From: Synanceia verrucosa
Taxonomy: Eukaryota > Chordata > Actinopteri > Perciformes > Synanceiidae
NCBI GenBank assembly: GCA_029721515.1
Contig: CM056563.1
Coordinates: 15,251,954-15,315,953, forward strand
Length of the DNA stretch: 64,000 nt
Reading direction: 5' to 3'
The notes under the pieces are model-generated. The model was not told the origin of the DNA, made no database searches, and was given only the letters and a program-made list of their open reading frames with translations. Of the stretch, positions 38,031 through 51,400 are shown piece by piece; the stretch's first letter is position 1, and every line of letters begins with the position of its first letter. The position numbers were made by a program, and so were the translations under genes.

Positions 38031-38056
38031 GATGAATATTCATAACTGTGACGTCA
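38031..38056 (+). promoter_or_regulatory. Palindromic POU-type motif next to a full CRE
   Basis: ATGAATATTCAT (near 38032-38043) is a palindrome of the MORE type bound by POU-factor dimers. TGACGTCA at 38049-38056 is a perfect cAMP response element. They sit a few bases apart in otherwise featureless intergenic DNA. Function is inferred from motif identity only. Confidence 0.35.
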
Positions 38057-38527
38057 CCGGTGGAGCTCCGTGTCGTCGTCATAGAGATTAGAGTGGATGA
38101 CGGGATTATGGGAGAGTCTCCGTCACACTGGGATTGGCTGCCACTAGGCTTTTGTTCCTCTTAACTGCCTTTATATGTGCCGTTTTGTCACTCCATCTCT
38201 CTTCCGCTCATCTCTTCTGTTGCATGGAGATATTGTGACCATCGCCCACATTTCATTTTTCCATCTGCTTTTTTTCCCCCTTTTCACCCTGGCTGTCTCT
38301 GCTGATCCTCTTAGCCGTTTTCTTCTCTGCTACAGTTTTTTTTCTGTTTTGAAACTCCACCCTCCCATCAAGCAGTATGGTACTGTAGTAATTGCTTTCT
38401 TCAGCTCCATTGGCCCAATAAGAGAAAATGGGCCTGTATGCTAATAGCCCATGAAAGACACTGAGCATTTCTCAGCAGGAATCCCACATCAGATTATTTT
38501 GTAGTGCTGTATCAAACAGTTATAGCT

Positions 38528-38530
<3 letters not shown>

Positions 38531-38606
<76 letters not shown>

Positions 38607-38613
38607 TATATAT

Positions 38614-38680
<67 letters not shown>
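38531..38680. repeat. Long (AT)n microsatellite, about 150 bases
   Basis: AT dinucleotides run almost continuously, with a frame slip at the centre (TATACTATATA) and two G interruptions. It is the longest simple repeat in the window and can extrude into cruciform DNA. Confidence 0.95.
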
Positions 38681-38682
<2 letters not shown>

Positions 38683-39461
38683 TATACATACATACAGGTT
38701 AATAGTTAATAGGCTTGGGATATTAAAAACATTTCGACATTATGCAGTCTAATACATGATCACCCCTAACTTAACCTCTAATACACACACATCTGGCACT
38801 GTGGCATACAGTTGTGATATTACACCAGGCAAGTTCCTAATGTAACCCACAAGTTTCTGTTTGTGTGTGTTTGTGTCCCAGTTGGATGCTGCTAGAACAG
38901 ATGTTTGTCACTAAATGAGGCTCTGAGGGAGAGTTGCTGCCAGCTTTGATGTTCTCATTATCTATCTATCTATCTATCATCTGTGAATGTGAGGTAAATG
39001 CTAAAATCAGCAATGTGGTCACTGTGACCGCTGGAGTGGAGTAACACTATGGCCATCTGCAGTGTGGAAAAAAAAAAAGCCTTGGAGCTGTGAACGCTGC
39101 TCAAGCAGAAAGACAAGAAGGAGAGAGTGTAAAAGGAAGAGAAGAAATGCTTGGGGCAGAGGAGAAATGATCAGGGGAGTGTGATATCTGGATAAAGAAG
39201 GGAAAGCCAAAGATGCCAAGGAATGAGAGCAGGGACAGAAGGAGGAATAAAGACAGAAAATGGAGTAACTCATCCATTGATGTGTTTTGTGCGGGCAGTT
39301 TTTTTTTGGCCTTCCAGCCACATCAAGATGGAAAACACTAGCTTTGTGTGTTCTAGCGACGATGAGGAAAACAGAGATGAGGGACATGATCAGCAAATGA
39401 ATCAACATCTACCACAACTATCATTCCTAACATGTCACTTATCGGATCCATGTTCCGGCCT

Positions 39462-39494
39462 ACACACACACACACACACACACATACACACACA
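39462..39494. repeat. (AC)n microsatellite
   Basis: AC tract with a single T interruption. Confidence 0.92.
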
Positions 39495-40412
39495 TTATGA
39501 CATACTCCTCTTTAAACTCGTCATTTGCCAACAATTTATGCACGCACACATATAAAGCTGAGGATATAATTGTTTCCAAGCAGCTCTTTGATGGCTTAGT
39601 CACTGAACATGTCCTGTATCATATCAAGAAGAACATCAGTTTAAAGGCAGCAGCTGTTTCCCTTTCATCCTCTTCTCCTCTCTCTCCTTCTGCATCTCTC
39701 CATCCTCCCACTGCTTTCACAATGGTGCGCTAAGCCAGGGAAGATAGGGCAAATCCCTCCTCTGAGCAGAGCAGGAAGCAGAGAAAGAGAGAGAGGACCC
39801 AGTGCAAAGCACTTCCTCAAACACTCCTCTCTCATCACCCTTTCTCTTCCTCCATTTATCCAAATCCAACCAATCAGCTCACAGCTCTCAGTAAACCTGT
39901 CTTCCAGCTTCGCCAACCTGTGTTGATGATGTCACAGAAGATTCCTGCTTCCAAAGCTACTCGCGTGGACTTCTTGTTTCTTTGCTCCTTGTCTCCGTAT
40001 CCTCACTACCTCACCACCACCTTGCCTCCTTCCCTTAAGATTCTGCTTTTCCACGTTCAGCACAGAGACACAAATCTGTGAGGCTTGTTTAGCCTCATAT
40101 TTTTATTTGGTGTCTTAATTTATTCAAATATATCCAAATGATAAATTCAGTCCTTTTTTTGACTATAGATAACAGAAGCGTTGACTGTTGGATGACAAGA
40201 TAGATATGTTTGTACAGCCAGCAGCGTAATGCCACTGTAACCAGCAAGCCTGCTTCAGTCTCAAAGTATCTAAAATCACCCATACCAGTATATGTAAAGG
40301 TCCTAAATGAACATAGCGCACAGTAAATATGCAATAGCACACTACATGCAAATGAGCGATTTCATACAGCTGTCTCTGGGTTGTGAGCAGTAACTTGTTG
40401 GAGTCTCCATTG

Positions 40413-40425
40413 GTTGCCTGGCAAC
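40413..40425. promoter_or_regulatory. Consensus RFX X-box beside an inverted CCAAT box
   Basis: GTTGCCTGGCAAC is a full palindromic X-box as bound by RFX factors in ciliary and immune promoters. ATTGG (inverted CCAAT) sits directly before it. It lies 1.9 kb upstream of the rbbp6 start. No exon of a ciliary gene was seen nearby. Confidence 0.4.
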
Positions 40426-41880
40426 AGCCAAGAAATAGTCAGATTATGACCTATAAAACAGTAAATTGTAATATTCACATTTTTGAATTTAACTACAACA
40501 AATTCATTAGTTTGCTGGTAGGTGGACTTTGTTACCTTTAGACAGAGCCAGGCTAGCTGTTTCCCTCTGTGTCTAGTCCTTGTGCTAAGCTAAGCTAACT
40601 GAAAACATGAAAGTGTTATCAATTTTTTCTTATTTCACAAGATTTGAAATTATTACTATCAAAAAATTTTGAACTAAAGCATTATCATAAGTAAAATATG
40701 CAATCTAATATGGTTTTTATGCTAATCATTCAACTGTATTGGTCAATGTATAACCTGTATTATTATGTATGTATTAAGAATACAATTGATATTGCAGGAG
40801 GTCCAAATTAAATTAAATCCAATTATAATGTTTTTTTAATAATGATTTGGGACATTATGTGGCTGTAGACTACTACAATCACACACTTTGACTGTAAAGC
40901 AAAATTAAAATGTCATCTTTATTTGGTTGGAGAGGAGAGGTTTGCATATAATCTACAGTCAAATAACACGGGGCTTTGTTTTAGTCAGGGACAATTAAAC
41001 ATGTATTATCATGGCTATGGGACCAAATGTGCCCAGATATGAAGCTTTCAGCCTGACAGCACACTGCAGCACATCTCAGCTGTCTCGCTCACACACAGCA
41101 GAATCATTATTGGTACTCTGTCTTCATCTAGTGGATGTTTTAGGCTACACACGGGACAGCACTGGAGTCAGCCATCTAGTTTATTTGAATGCAAAGTGCA
41201 TGAAAAAATAATTTTGTGATTTAAAAATGTTTCTTATTCTGTGGTCCTGACCCTCAATGAGTTTGGTCACTGATAAACTTCCTCTGGGACTACAACGCAG
41301 TTACAAAAGAAAACAATATCCCCATGTCAACTCTCCAACAGAAGAAATGGACAAGTGAAATCAATTATTTCATCTTTATTTGATGTAAATCTGATCTTCT
41401 TTTGAGACAGTATGCCTCTGGTCCCATGAGCCCTAACAGGTGCGCTGCTCTGTGCCTGGAAGCAAGATGCTGCCTTCAGGTGTCGTGAGGAAATCTGTCA
41501 AAACCATACTCTAAAACTAGACAGTGAAGTTTACACAAAAAGATATGTTTTTGTTGTTTGTTTCTTGTATTTTTTGGGTGGGTGGGTGTATGTGTATGGG
41601 TGTGTGTTTGGTTTGCTGTTGCACTGTACACTACACGAGGACATTATTGTTCGGTATGCTATTCAGGCTAAATTATACTGTTTGCGTCCTCTAAAGAAAC
41701 GTTTCTCTCACAGGGTTGAACAGCACTGAGCCATTTATTCATTTCCAGTCACACATCACTTCACCTTGATTAACTAATAATATGATGTATGTTGATAATG
41801 CTGTTTTACAATACTACATGTTAAAATCAGATTAAGAAACACTAAGGCAGGATTGTTGTGCTTGCGATAACGACATCGAT

Positions 41881-42303
41881 GCTTTGGAGTGTGCGGTTGG
41901 GTCTTGAACGCAGCATCAGATGGTGAGAGCACAGTGCTGACGAGCCGTTGCTTGTGGAAACAGCTGGTGGTTTCTGTCAGCCAACACTTCGGGCTGGTAG
42001 CAGCAGCACTGACAGGAGTAAAAGTTCAAATTCGACTCGAAACTGACAGAGTGTGCTTTAATTTGAGTCTCTGCTGCTGTTCCACCAGACGCCGGGAAAT
42101 GTCGTCCCGTGAACGTCACTTTATCCGGCAGTTAATTAACGGCCTAGCTCGAGACACCAGCTGCTAACGCCGTCTAGTTAACGTTAGCTAACTTTAAACT
42201 GCCACAGCAACAACTACCACGATACAGGTGTTCTGCCACCGCAGACTAAACGCCAAGTGACGGGCTTCTGACAGCGTGGGTGAGGTTTTTGATTAACTCC
42301 AGC
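41881..42303 (+). promoter_or_regulatory. rbbp6: rbbp6 promoter and 5' untranslated region (approximate)
   Basis: CpG frequency rises sharply from about 41865 (TGCGATAACGACATCGATGC) to the start codon, consistent with a housekeeping CpG-island promoter. The region also carries GTTAACGTTAGCTAAC-like palindromes (42176-42193). A TATA box is not evident and the start site cannot be fixed. Confidence 0.5.
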
Positions 42304-42469
42304 ATGACTCATATTCATTACAAATTCTCCTCCAAACTGAGCTACGACACGGTGGTTTTTGACGGCCCCTACGTCACGCTGAGGGATCTGAAGAGACAGA
42401 TCATGGTCAGGGAGAGGCTTCGAGCCAGGGACTGCGACCTGCAGATCACAAGCTCACAGAACAAGGAAG
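42304..42469 (+). CDS. rbbp6: rbbp6 exon 1 (coding part)
   Basis: Residues 1-55 plus one base: MTHIHYKFSSKLSYDTVVFD.., the first two thirds of the DWNN domain. ATG 42304 aligns with the human start (MSCVHYKFSSKL). Donor AAG/gtaagt context (GAAG/gtaagt). Confidence 0.96.
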
Positions 42470-45400
42470 GTAAGTGTGAGAAAATGTTGTATGTGCTGAC
42501 AGTTTGCACTTCGGTAGAAAAGCACGTGGTTCAGGTGTGACAGCTGCACGGTCAGTGGGCTGCGTTACCTCTTTGAGCCTGACGGGTGTCCAGAAAAGTC
42601 AAGCAAGAACAACAGGCTCTAATGAATGGGCCACATTCCTGCTGCATTTAGGCTGCATTAAACAGCCTAAAGGTGGTGGATCAGGCCTGTCAGTGTCATG
42701 CATGTGAAAGCCTCAAGAGAGATGAGGGATAAAAATAGCAAAGGTAGGGTTGGAGCCTAGTCATGACCATAACATTAAAGTCTAATGAAAACTGTTAATA
42801 TATTAGTCGTTATGATGATATGTTGTAATTTAGGAAAATAAACTTACAAATTCAAATGATTAAAAGTGACATGCAGATCAAATATGATCAACAGCTATGA
42901 ATTTTGAGTAACACATGAGAGTATGTCAGTATCCTGCTGATCAACTCTAAAACCCATCATATGTTGCTGACTTGTTTTTTAACCCACTTTTTAAATTAAG
43001 AATAACCCACTCATTATACGAGGTGGGGGGGGAAATGCACATACAACTTACAGTAACAGTTCAGAATAAGTTAACAGTAAAAGACACAAACAAGGAAAAA
43101 AGGAGATTCATATTTTTACTGTATAAAATTGTAGGTTTTTTTTTATCACATTGCTGCCTTATTTGTTTTTAAGCTTATTTACACTGGGGGGGTCATTTTT
43201 CATCATGAAAAAATGTTTGTTTTTACCTTGTTCCATTCTTGTTTTATCTAGAGAGTAGAGGCCACTTTCATCAAAAACGTTAACCTGGGTCCGCCCATAC
43301 TTCTTGTGACGCTTCACAAAATTTTGTGACCAAGTCAGTCTGGCCAAGCTGCCGTTCTTTTGGATTTCAGATTCACCCAGAAATGGGGACCAATGAAAAT
43401 CTAGTATTTCTTGCTTGATTGAGGCGTGTTTAAGGCAATGGTGCTCACAGAACTAGATCAAGCAGTTTCCTAACCTACTTCAGGGTGGTCTGATTGGTTG
43501 AAGTTTCGTCCAGTAGCACATAGAGGCATTTGATAGACGCAGGTTAAACCCACATTCTGAGAACTCGGTTTACAAAGCAGCTTAGCCAGACTACACTCGC
43601 AGAGCAAGTAGACGCAAAAGCCAGGCTACAAAAATGCCACTTTTTGTCCAGAATCCGTTTGTTTTGCTCTTTAAACATGATCGTCTCCACTTCCTGCTTT
43701 GATCTATGTGGTGTATATTAACTCCCCCAAAATTACTCACAGGTGCGGGAGACCGTGATCAACGACCCGCTGCAGAAAAAACACTTTTTATTACGTCGAT
43801 GGCATTCAAGCGTTGGATTTTGCATGATGTCAAAAACCATCAATGGCACTCAATACTCATTAAATATAGCTAAACATAGAAGCCGCTCCACTGACGCGTG
43901 CCGCCATCTTGTTGTTTTGTTGAGTCTACCAGATTTTCAAGTTAATTTGGTCTTTTGTTTTGTTTTGAATTGTGAATAATTACATTCAGTGCTCTTCAAA
44001 GATAATCTACTGTCCTGAATCAAACTATCACTCAAACATTAACCTCACAATTTTCGTCCTGTTTGAGCTCTTCCTTAATACCCATTTTCTCCATGTCTCC
44101 CTCTCAAGAGTACACAGATGATGAATGTTTGATCCCCAAAGGCACCTCCGTCATCGTCAGGAGAATCCCAGTCATCGGAGCAAGACCTGGCTCAAGCAGC
44201 AAGAACCGCAACATGTAAGTGTAGTTTTTGGGTTGCCATATGCTGCACTGTTGCTAGTGTTGATATCCTTACTACTGCTACTGAACCCTTCTACCACCTC
44301 TTACAGGTATTCTTGTACTGTTGTCATGTCACTCTGTCAGCACTCCAACAAGGAACTCAAGATATAATATATTTTAATATAATTTTAACATTTCATCACC
44401 TTATTAAAATAATGGCCTAAGTCATTTTTTTTTCAAGTTTTTGGGAAAACACAAAGAAATGGTGGCCAGCATTATCAAGAGATGATTTAAGCCAAAAACT
44501 CATTTTTGTCAAAAAATTACTTAGGCCATTATTTTAATAGGATTATCTTTGCAGATAAAGAGTAGAGTGCAGGTTAACATAATATAGGAAGGGTCCTTGT
44601 TGTTGTCACCTTGGGCTTTTGGAAACACTAATCAACTTTTAGTTCTCCCTTTTACATTTTACAGACCAAACAATTAATTGATTAAACAAGAAAGTAATGA
44701 GCATATATTAATGGAGAATAAAAGTAAGCAAGTTAGTTAGTTGCAGCCCTAGATTTGTGCAGCAGCATGTGTCTGATAACAGTGGTGAAGAAAAAAATGA
44801 TATAAGCACCCTGATGTGTCAACAGTTGATTAAACAGGATTCTTTTGCTTAGCACCTCAATGATGAAATGTGCTCACAGGAAAATAGGAAAGAGCAGAAC
44901 TGTAACTCCGTGGTGGCGTTCACAGGGATTACCCAGATATTAGTCAGGCTTAGGCAGGACAGCCAGCAGTGGTGTTGGTTTTATGCATAGAAAGCAGGAA
45001 AAGACCTCACTGGAACAGAGTGACGGTCATGTGATTAGCCCCGTCAGCACCATGCAGACAAGTGGAGAGGAATGAGAGCTAAAGAGTGGAGCAACGCTAG
45101 CTACAAGATAAAATGCAGCAAATCAGTTCTCCTCTGACACAAGCAAACTCACAGTCACTCTGCTTCAAAGTTAGCCTTAACTTTGAGTCATTTTAAATGC
45201 TTTTACACCCACGTTTAAGTGACCTTAAGTCCCATTTAAACTCAACTACAGGAAGCATTCATTGTAAACACAACATGGTGATGATGGAATGATATTTATG
45301 TTTTTTATGACAGTTTTGTTGTAGGTTTTAGTGTCAGTCCTTCAGAATCAAACAATAGAGCGTGTTTCTTCCTCGAGTCACAATTAGTCATCAGCACTGA

Positions 45401-48400
45401 GCACACAGATTAATCTGTCATAGAACTGCAGGTTTGACAAATCAATAAACATTTTTAATGTTGTGCCTTAACTTGTTTATGTTAGGAGTTATTGAAGGTG
45501 GAGAAAATAGCGAAGCTGAAGAATATCCTGAAATACTTGTCTCATGGCTAAACAAAACATGTTCATATCCTCTGTAGGTGCATTCTTGTTAATGTAGGAA
45601 ATCACCTAAAGTGGATTTCAGGCTGGTTTTCTGCTTTTTTTTATCTTGTTTGAATTTGTCGCAGTCTTTGTTTTCAGTGTGTCAAATTGTCATGGATGAC
45701 TAGTTAAAAATTGATTTCGTTTTCTGTTTCAGTGAGCGAACAGAGGTCCAGCCTCACCATGCCTTTGGAGGCTTCAAAGCAGTACGTAACCAAGTCACAT
45801 CCACCACACCTCTTCTCCTAACCCTAACCCTCTAAACACACACACACAGTACTAGTTTCTCATATTGCAGTTCAGTTAGAATAGAATATAATGCCCTTTA
45901 TCGTCATTATACAGTTGAACAAGAAAATTGTTGAGCTTCTCCCTTTTCAGTGCACAATAATACAATAAGTACAAAAAATAGGAAATAAGTATAAAATAAG
46001 TAGAAATCTTTGAATGTAAGTACAAAAATAAGCATTAAAAATCGTATAAAAATTCTCTTATACACAGATATGACTATGAAAATGAATTTACAACAAGGAT
46101 AAAGTTTAATTTAAAAAAAGAGGAAGTAGTGTGCTTCTTGGGATTTAATTAGTATTTAAATAGTTAGATTGTGTACCAGAAAGAGAAGTTTACGGTGCAG
46201 TATTGTTAACCTTAAAGGAACCTGTCAGCTGCTGTTGTGTAATCAGAAGATCATTCGGTATCTGTCTGTGGGTGGTAGGAGCTGCTCGGGCGGGTCAAAT
46301 ATTATCATGCAGGCCAGCTATTCACAGCTGATAAACCCAACTGATGTTGTAACAGCAATCTCCTCCATTAGCTGCTGTTGCCCACTTGCTTTCAGATACC
46401 TTATAACATTTGAAATAGGTTGCATTTGTTGAGAGTAAATCTTTAAGTTACATCAAAGGCAGTTTCTCATTAAGTATACTGGAGCTCAGTCAGTCAAAAA
46501 GACAAAAAAAAATTGAATGTGTTAGAATGAATAATTTAATATCTGGTCAGTCCAAATTACTGAGTATTCTGGTGAAATGACGAAATGCTACAACCTAATT
46601 CCTCAAATATGGTAAAAAAATGAATGTCTTGGAAGCATTTTGGACAAAAACACAGTATGTACATACTGTACTCATAACACAATAAAAAGAAACCAAGCAG
46701 AGCACGCTTGGTGTTTTCTGCTGGATTTGTGTCCTGTCAGTTCTGTTTATGATCCTGTAAACAAACTAAAACCCATCTCAAAAGTCTTTATTTGGATTAT
46801 TGTCCCCTGACCTGATTTTCTCTTTGGTTTCTCAGTAGGAGAAGTGTCCACTCTTCTTAGTACTTTGAGTCTGTTGGACTACACACTCCTCTTTTTCCGC
46901 TTGTGTTTTTCTACCAATAAAGTTGTCTGAACTGTATGAAGCTGTCTTATGTATTGATTATATGTTTGACTTTGACGAGAATGAAGCTGATACATGTTGA
47001 ATATCACACCTCAGTAACATTTCTGATTGATTGTTAAAATATTGTATTCACATTTCTCCTCTGTAGGGAAAATTAGTTAAATGGTACATATCTATTTCCT
47101 ATGAGCTATGAGTTGGAGATTTGCAAAGCAGCAGTTTAAAGCTCTTTAAGTGCATTATGTTTTTGATCTATGAATATTTTAATCACTGAGGTTGAACCAT
47201 GAATGTTTGGACAACATTTAATTGCAGTTTGTAGTCCAAACTTGTGGGCAGATATTTCCATCTATAGAAAACAGCTTCCTCAGCTGTTAGGCTTGATTTT
47301 GCCTCCCTTATCTTTTCCATCCCAGCACAATAAAGCAAGAAAACAGGTGTGCAGAAACAACAAAGGCATTTAAGTGATAGAGGGCACTGAGGTAGACGTT
47401 AGGTAGTGAGAACAGTTTGTCTCTTTATTAGCAGGGTAGCAAGTTCAGAGTGATGAGCAGTGACAGGAGGTGCTGAGGCAGTAATCCTGAGAGGAGAACA
47501 GACATGTAGACAGTAGTACTCTATTAACCAGTTAACTCTGCACAGACAGTTATTAGAAGAGATAGAACATACAGCGGCTACTGAACCCACATTTTCCACA
47601 GGAACTCACAAATGGTACTGGGCGTAAAGCATCAAAATTAGCAGGACAAGTGGTTTTGTTTTGGTGCAAAACACTCAACTTTTTTTAATTCTTCATCCAA
47701 TGTATATGAACGTCCTCACCTCATCTTAAAAACTGATTATGTGTGTAATTCCAACAGATGAATGACCAGAATTCTTCCAGTGCCTTACCCTTTTTCGCCA
47801 AGGTATATGCTCTCTATTTTCTATAATTTTTAGTGTACATATTTATGCTTGATTATGTGTCATTTTTAATCAAACACTGATCCTCTAGTTTGACCTGACC
47901 CAAGCATCTTTGTGTCTGTTGTTCATGTGTGTGCATGCAGATGGCTAACCTGGCTGATGCAGATGTGTCAGAGGAGGATAAGATCAAGGTTGTTATAAAT
48001 CAGTCCAACTACGACTCCATGAAGTGAGTCACTTCTGTAATCATTTCTGTAATAATCTCAATTTCAACCCACATTTCTCTCTTCTTACTCTTGTATCTCT
48101 CAGCTTTACTCCATATTTTTCCCTTATTTTCCATCCTGCATGCTGCTCGTCCTATAATTTGTGCAGTATTCATGCTTTTTTTCAGTCTCATATATCCCTG
48201 TCTCATTGTCTCCCTCTCTCTCTCTGTAGTTACAAAAAGAAGTCTGATGCTGTGCTTGCTGCGAACTACACCTGTTTTCGCTGTGGAAACACTGGACACC
48301 ACATCAAAAACTGTCCCAGCAGTGGGGTAAGAGCAGAATATATTTTCAAACTTGCGCAAATTTTGTTCCTCAAATAGGAAAAAATTGATTTGCGTGTCTG

Positions 48401-51400
48401 CACTTCGACTGTAAGCCTGCCATTAAATGTGGATGTGGATGTGTTTTGAGCAGGACAAAAACTTTGAGGCGCCTCTGAGAATAAAAAAAAGCACCGGCAT
48501 CCCACGTTCCTTCATGGTGGAGGTGGACAGTCCCAACATAAAGGGAGCCATGCTGACCAACTGTGGACGTTACGCTATTCCTTCTATAGACATGTGAGAC
48601 AAAAGAGTCCATGTTTGTGTGTCTTTTTGTTTTAAGGGAATGGCAAATAGCGTAAAGTCTAGAAACAGCGAGCCCGCCTCTGTCCAAAAATGTCAAAGTC
48701 CACCTTCCAGCACCTCTAAAGTAAACAGATTAATTTATTATGTGTTGTTTCTAATATTTCCCTTAAGCTAATATACAGCATCCTGTATATTAAAAATACA
48801 CACATGAGAGTGATATAAGAAGGCTTAAATTGCCATAATGTCATAATTTCACAGAATACACAAATGTAATAATAGTCAGATCTACTTGTTTTATAGATAG
48901 GCATTGACATTATAAATCTGATAATCTACACATTGCAGCTGCATCTGTGTTACTTTTAGCCTGAAGTAGGTGTTTAACATAATGTTTAATGTCATATTTG
49001 TTTGATATATATTTGATTTACTCTTAGCCAGATTGAGAAACCCTGGGTTGATTTACGGAGTCGATAACCTCCTTCGTGGGATTACGTAGCATGATCACGG
49101 GTAGGGTTAGTTAAGCTAGATAGCGAGAAGATACCCACGTTATGTTGAACTCACTTCACAGTACCTCAATCCATAAATCACCACACCAGATAACCCTGTC
49201 CTTTTTGTTTTGTTCACTTGAAAGTGAATTAGTGCACTTCTGTTATAACTGTAAGTGCTGCTCATCAGTTGATAAACCCCGTATTGTTTTGTGTTTCTGT
49301 AGTGAGGCATACTCTATTGGCAAGAAGGAGAAGCCTCCGTTTGTTCCACAGGAGGAGCGCCACTCAGAAGACAAGGAGGATCCTGTACCTGAGGAACTCC
49401 TCTGTCTCATCTGTCATGAGCTGCTGAGTGACGCTGTGCTCATACCCTGCTGTAAAAAGAGCTACTGTGATGACTGTAAGTGCCTGCCACACACATAGCC
49501 AGATGAATAAGTCAGTTTGGTCCTGATGTCCATGAAAACATATGACCTAATTAAAGGTGCAGTGGTCGGTTTTCAGTCTGATGTTAACACGTCAACCTCC
49601 TAATCTCTTGCTCAGGTATTCGCACAGCTTTGCTGGATTCAGAGGAACATGTTTGCCCCACTTGCAACCAAGCAGATGTCTCACCTGATACCCTGATAAG
49701 CAACACATTTCTCCGACAGGTGAATTGACAGATGATGGAAAATATGTATTGATAATTGCTAGAGTTGAAGTGGGGAGAATTATTTAAATGTGACCTGAAA
49801 TTTCTCATTGTTTTTGACTGCAGAATTGTAAGGCGCTGATGTTGCACTTTTCTGCCCGTCTGTTTCTTCCAATGCAGGCTGTGGACAATTTTCAGAAAGA
49901 GCGTGTCACTAAAACTGTGGGAAGAGAGTGTGCTACCACCCGATCCCAAAATCCAACTCAAAGACCGAGCCTTGTCTCCACCCCGCCCCCCCTCACCGTG
50001 CAGCGCCAACCTCAGGCGCCTCAGCTGTCAGCCCAAAGTCAGCAGGTGAATCTCATAATGAAATAAGAGTAGTGCTGCACCTGCATGACTCAAACAGAGT
50101 GATTACAGTTTTCCTTTCACAATCAGATGTTGGTCTGGTCTCAGTGATAGTTATCTTCTAAAAACCATTGCAACAAATGTTACAAGAAATGTGCCTGCAT
50201 ATCGTTGTTTATATTGTCATGTGTATATGTTTTGTATTTGGTAATTAGTCTGTTTCTCTAGCTTGTTCTACTATGTTGTCTCCCTTCTTCAGGATCCTCT
50301 CCTGCATGGCTCACAGGCTGCAGCTACACCTCCATCATCTCAGGTGTGTGGGGCTCCACCCACAGGAACAGGCCCCACCTCTGCTCCCAGCATGCCGAGC
50401 ACCTCCCTGCAGCCCGTGCAAAATCTCCTGGAGATACCTGACAATGACTTACACAAGTAAAAATCCTGACACACTACTAAAATTATTTTGTGGTGCTGCC
50501 TCTCCTGGTTGCAAAGCTAACTTGTGACTCATGAGTTTTATTGTTGTGTTGCCTTAAAGTTTTAAAGCCATAAACCCTTCAAACTCCTGTTTGATTTCTG
50601 ACAAAGCAGAACTCAGGAAGACTTTGACGTAGAATTTAAATACACTTGCTGTTACTATGGTAACCATGGGCGTTAGTCTGAAAGCTTGAGGATTACAATT
50701 TCAGATCAGTTGCATCTTAGTTAGAAAACAAATAGCTTTATCTTATCCATAATTTTAACATCTGTGGTATAGAATTAAGAAAACAACCAGAGACAAGTAT
50801 ACTGAATATGTCACTGGTCAGGGTGACATTTTATTGTTTTATGTACACCTCCTGCTGGAGTACAAGTCAGAGTGATCAAATGGACCTTAAAACTCCAGCA
50901 TGGTGTTTCAGTGTGTAAAGAGGAAATGAGCTTTTTATAAAATGGTGACGTAATATATTGTGAATTGTGGTTCACTGAATAGGAGTATAGGTAGGGATGG
51001 AAGGTACTGATACTCTGTACCATAATGGCACTGGTAATAACCAGAACAAAATGCAACACAGATTTTGGTGCTTCATTTCGGTGCCACTGAATTTTTTTTA
51101 ATACTGCACCCTTAGCTCTTTTGCCAGGGCCATCCATCATTAAACACAGAACATGCACTGTGCATCGAGCGTCATCCTCCATGTAGGATCACATTTTGCT
51201 TGAGAGAACACATTTGTGCATATGCACTACTGTGAGGCATACAGCAGAGATGGCCCAGAAGATCATGAACCGTCTGGAGCTGCTACCACAAACAACTGCT
51301 CTGGAGATGTTGTCTTATCTCCATGAAAATCATTTGCAGGAACTGTATCCAAATCTCTGCATTGCCCTCAGCATTGTAATAACTCTCTCTGTTACTGTTG

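Larger units (their letters stand above)
30111..41880. other. Intergenic region between cacng3 and rbbp6
   Basis: No conserved exon was recognised. The stretch holds (AT)n and CA microsatellites, a small tandem tract of CCTAAACCTAACC units (30960-31003), a dispersed repeat copy (35755-36150), a compact motif cluster at 38031-38056 and an X-box at 40413. Base composition is AT-rich. The open frames are short and mostly microsatellite-driven. Confidence 0.7.
45782..47757 (+). other. rbbp6: rbbp6 intron 3
   Basis: It contains a dispersed repeat (45880-46070) and a well-formed alternative terminal exon with AATAAA (46836 to about 46940). The remainder shows nothing recognisable. Confidence 0.8.

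Noticed and set aside
43159..43347. Minus-strand frame with KRHKKYGRTQVNVFDESG
   Set aside because: Looked protein-like, but it is only 62 codons, ends in low-complexity sequence and has no recognisable family; kept only as a possible repeat fragment.
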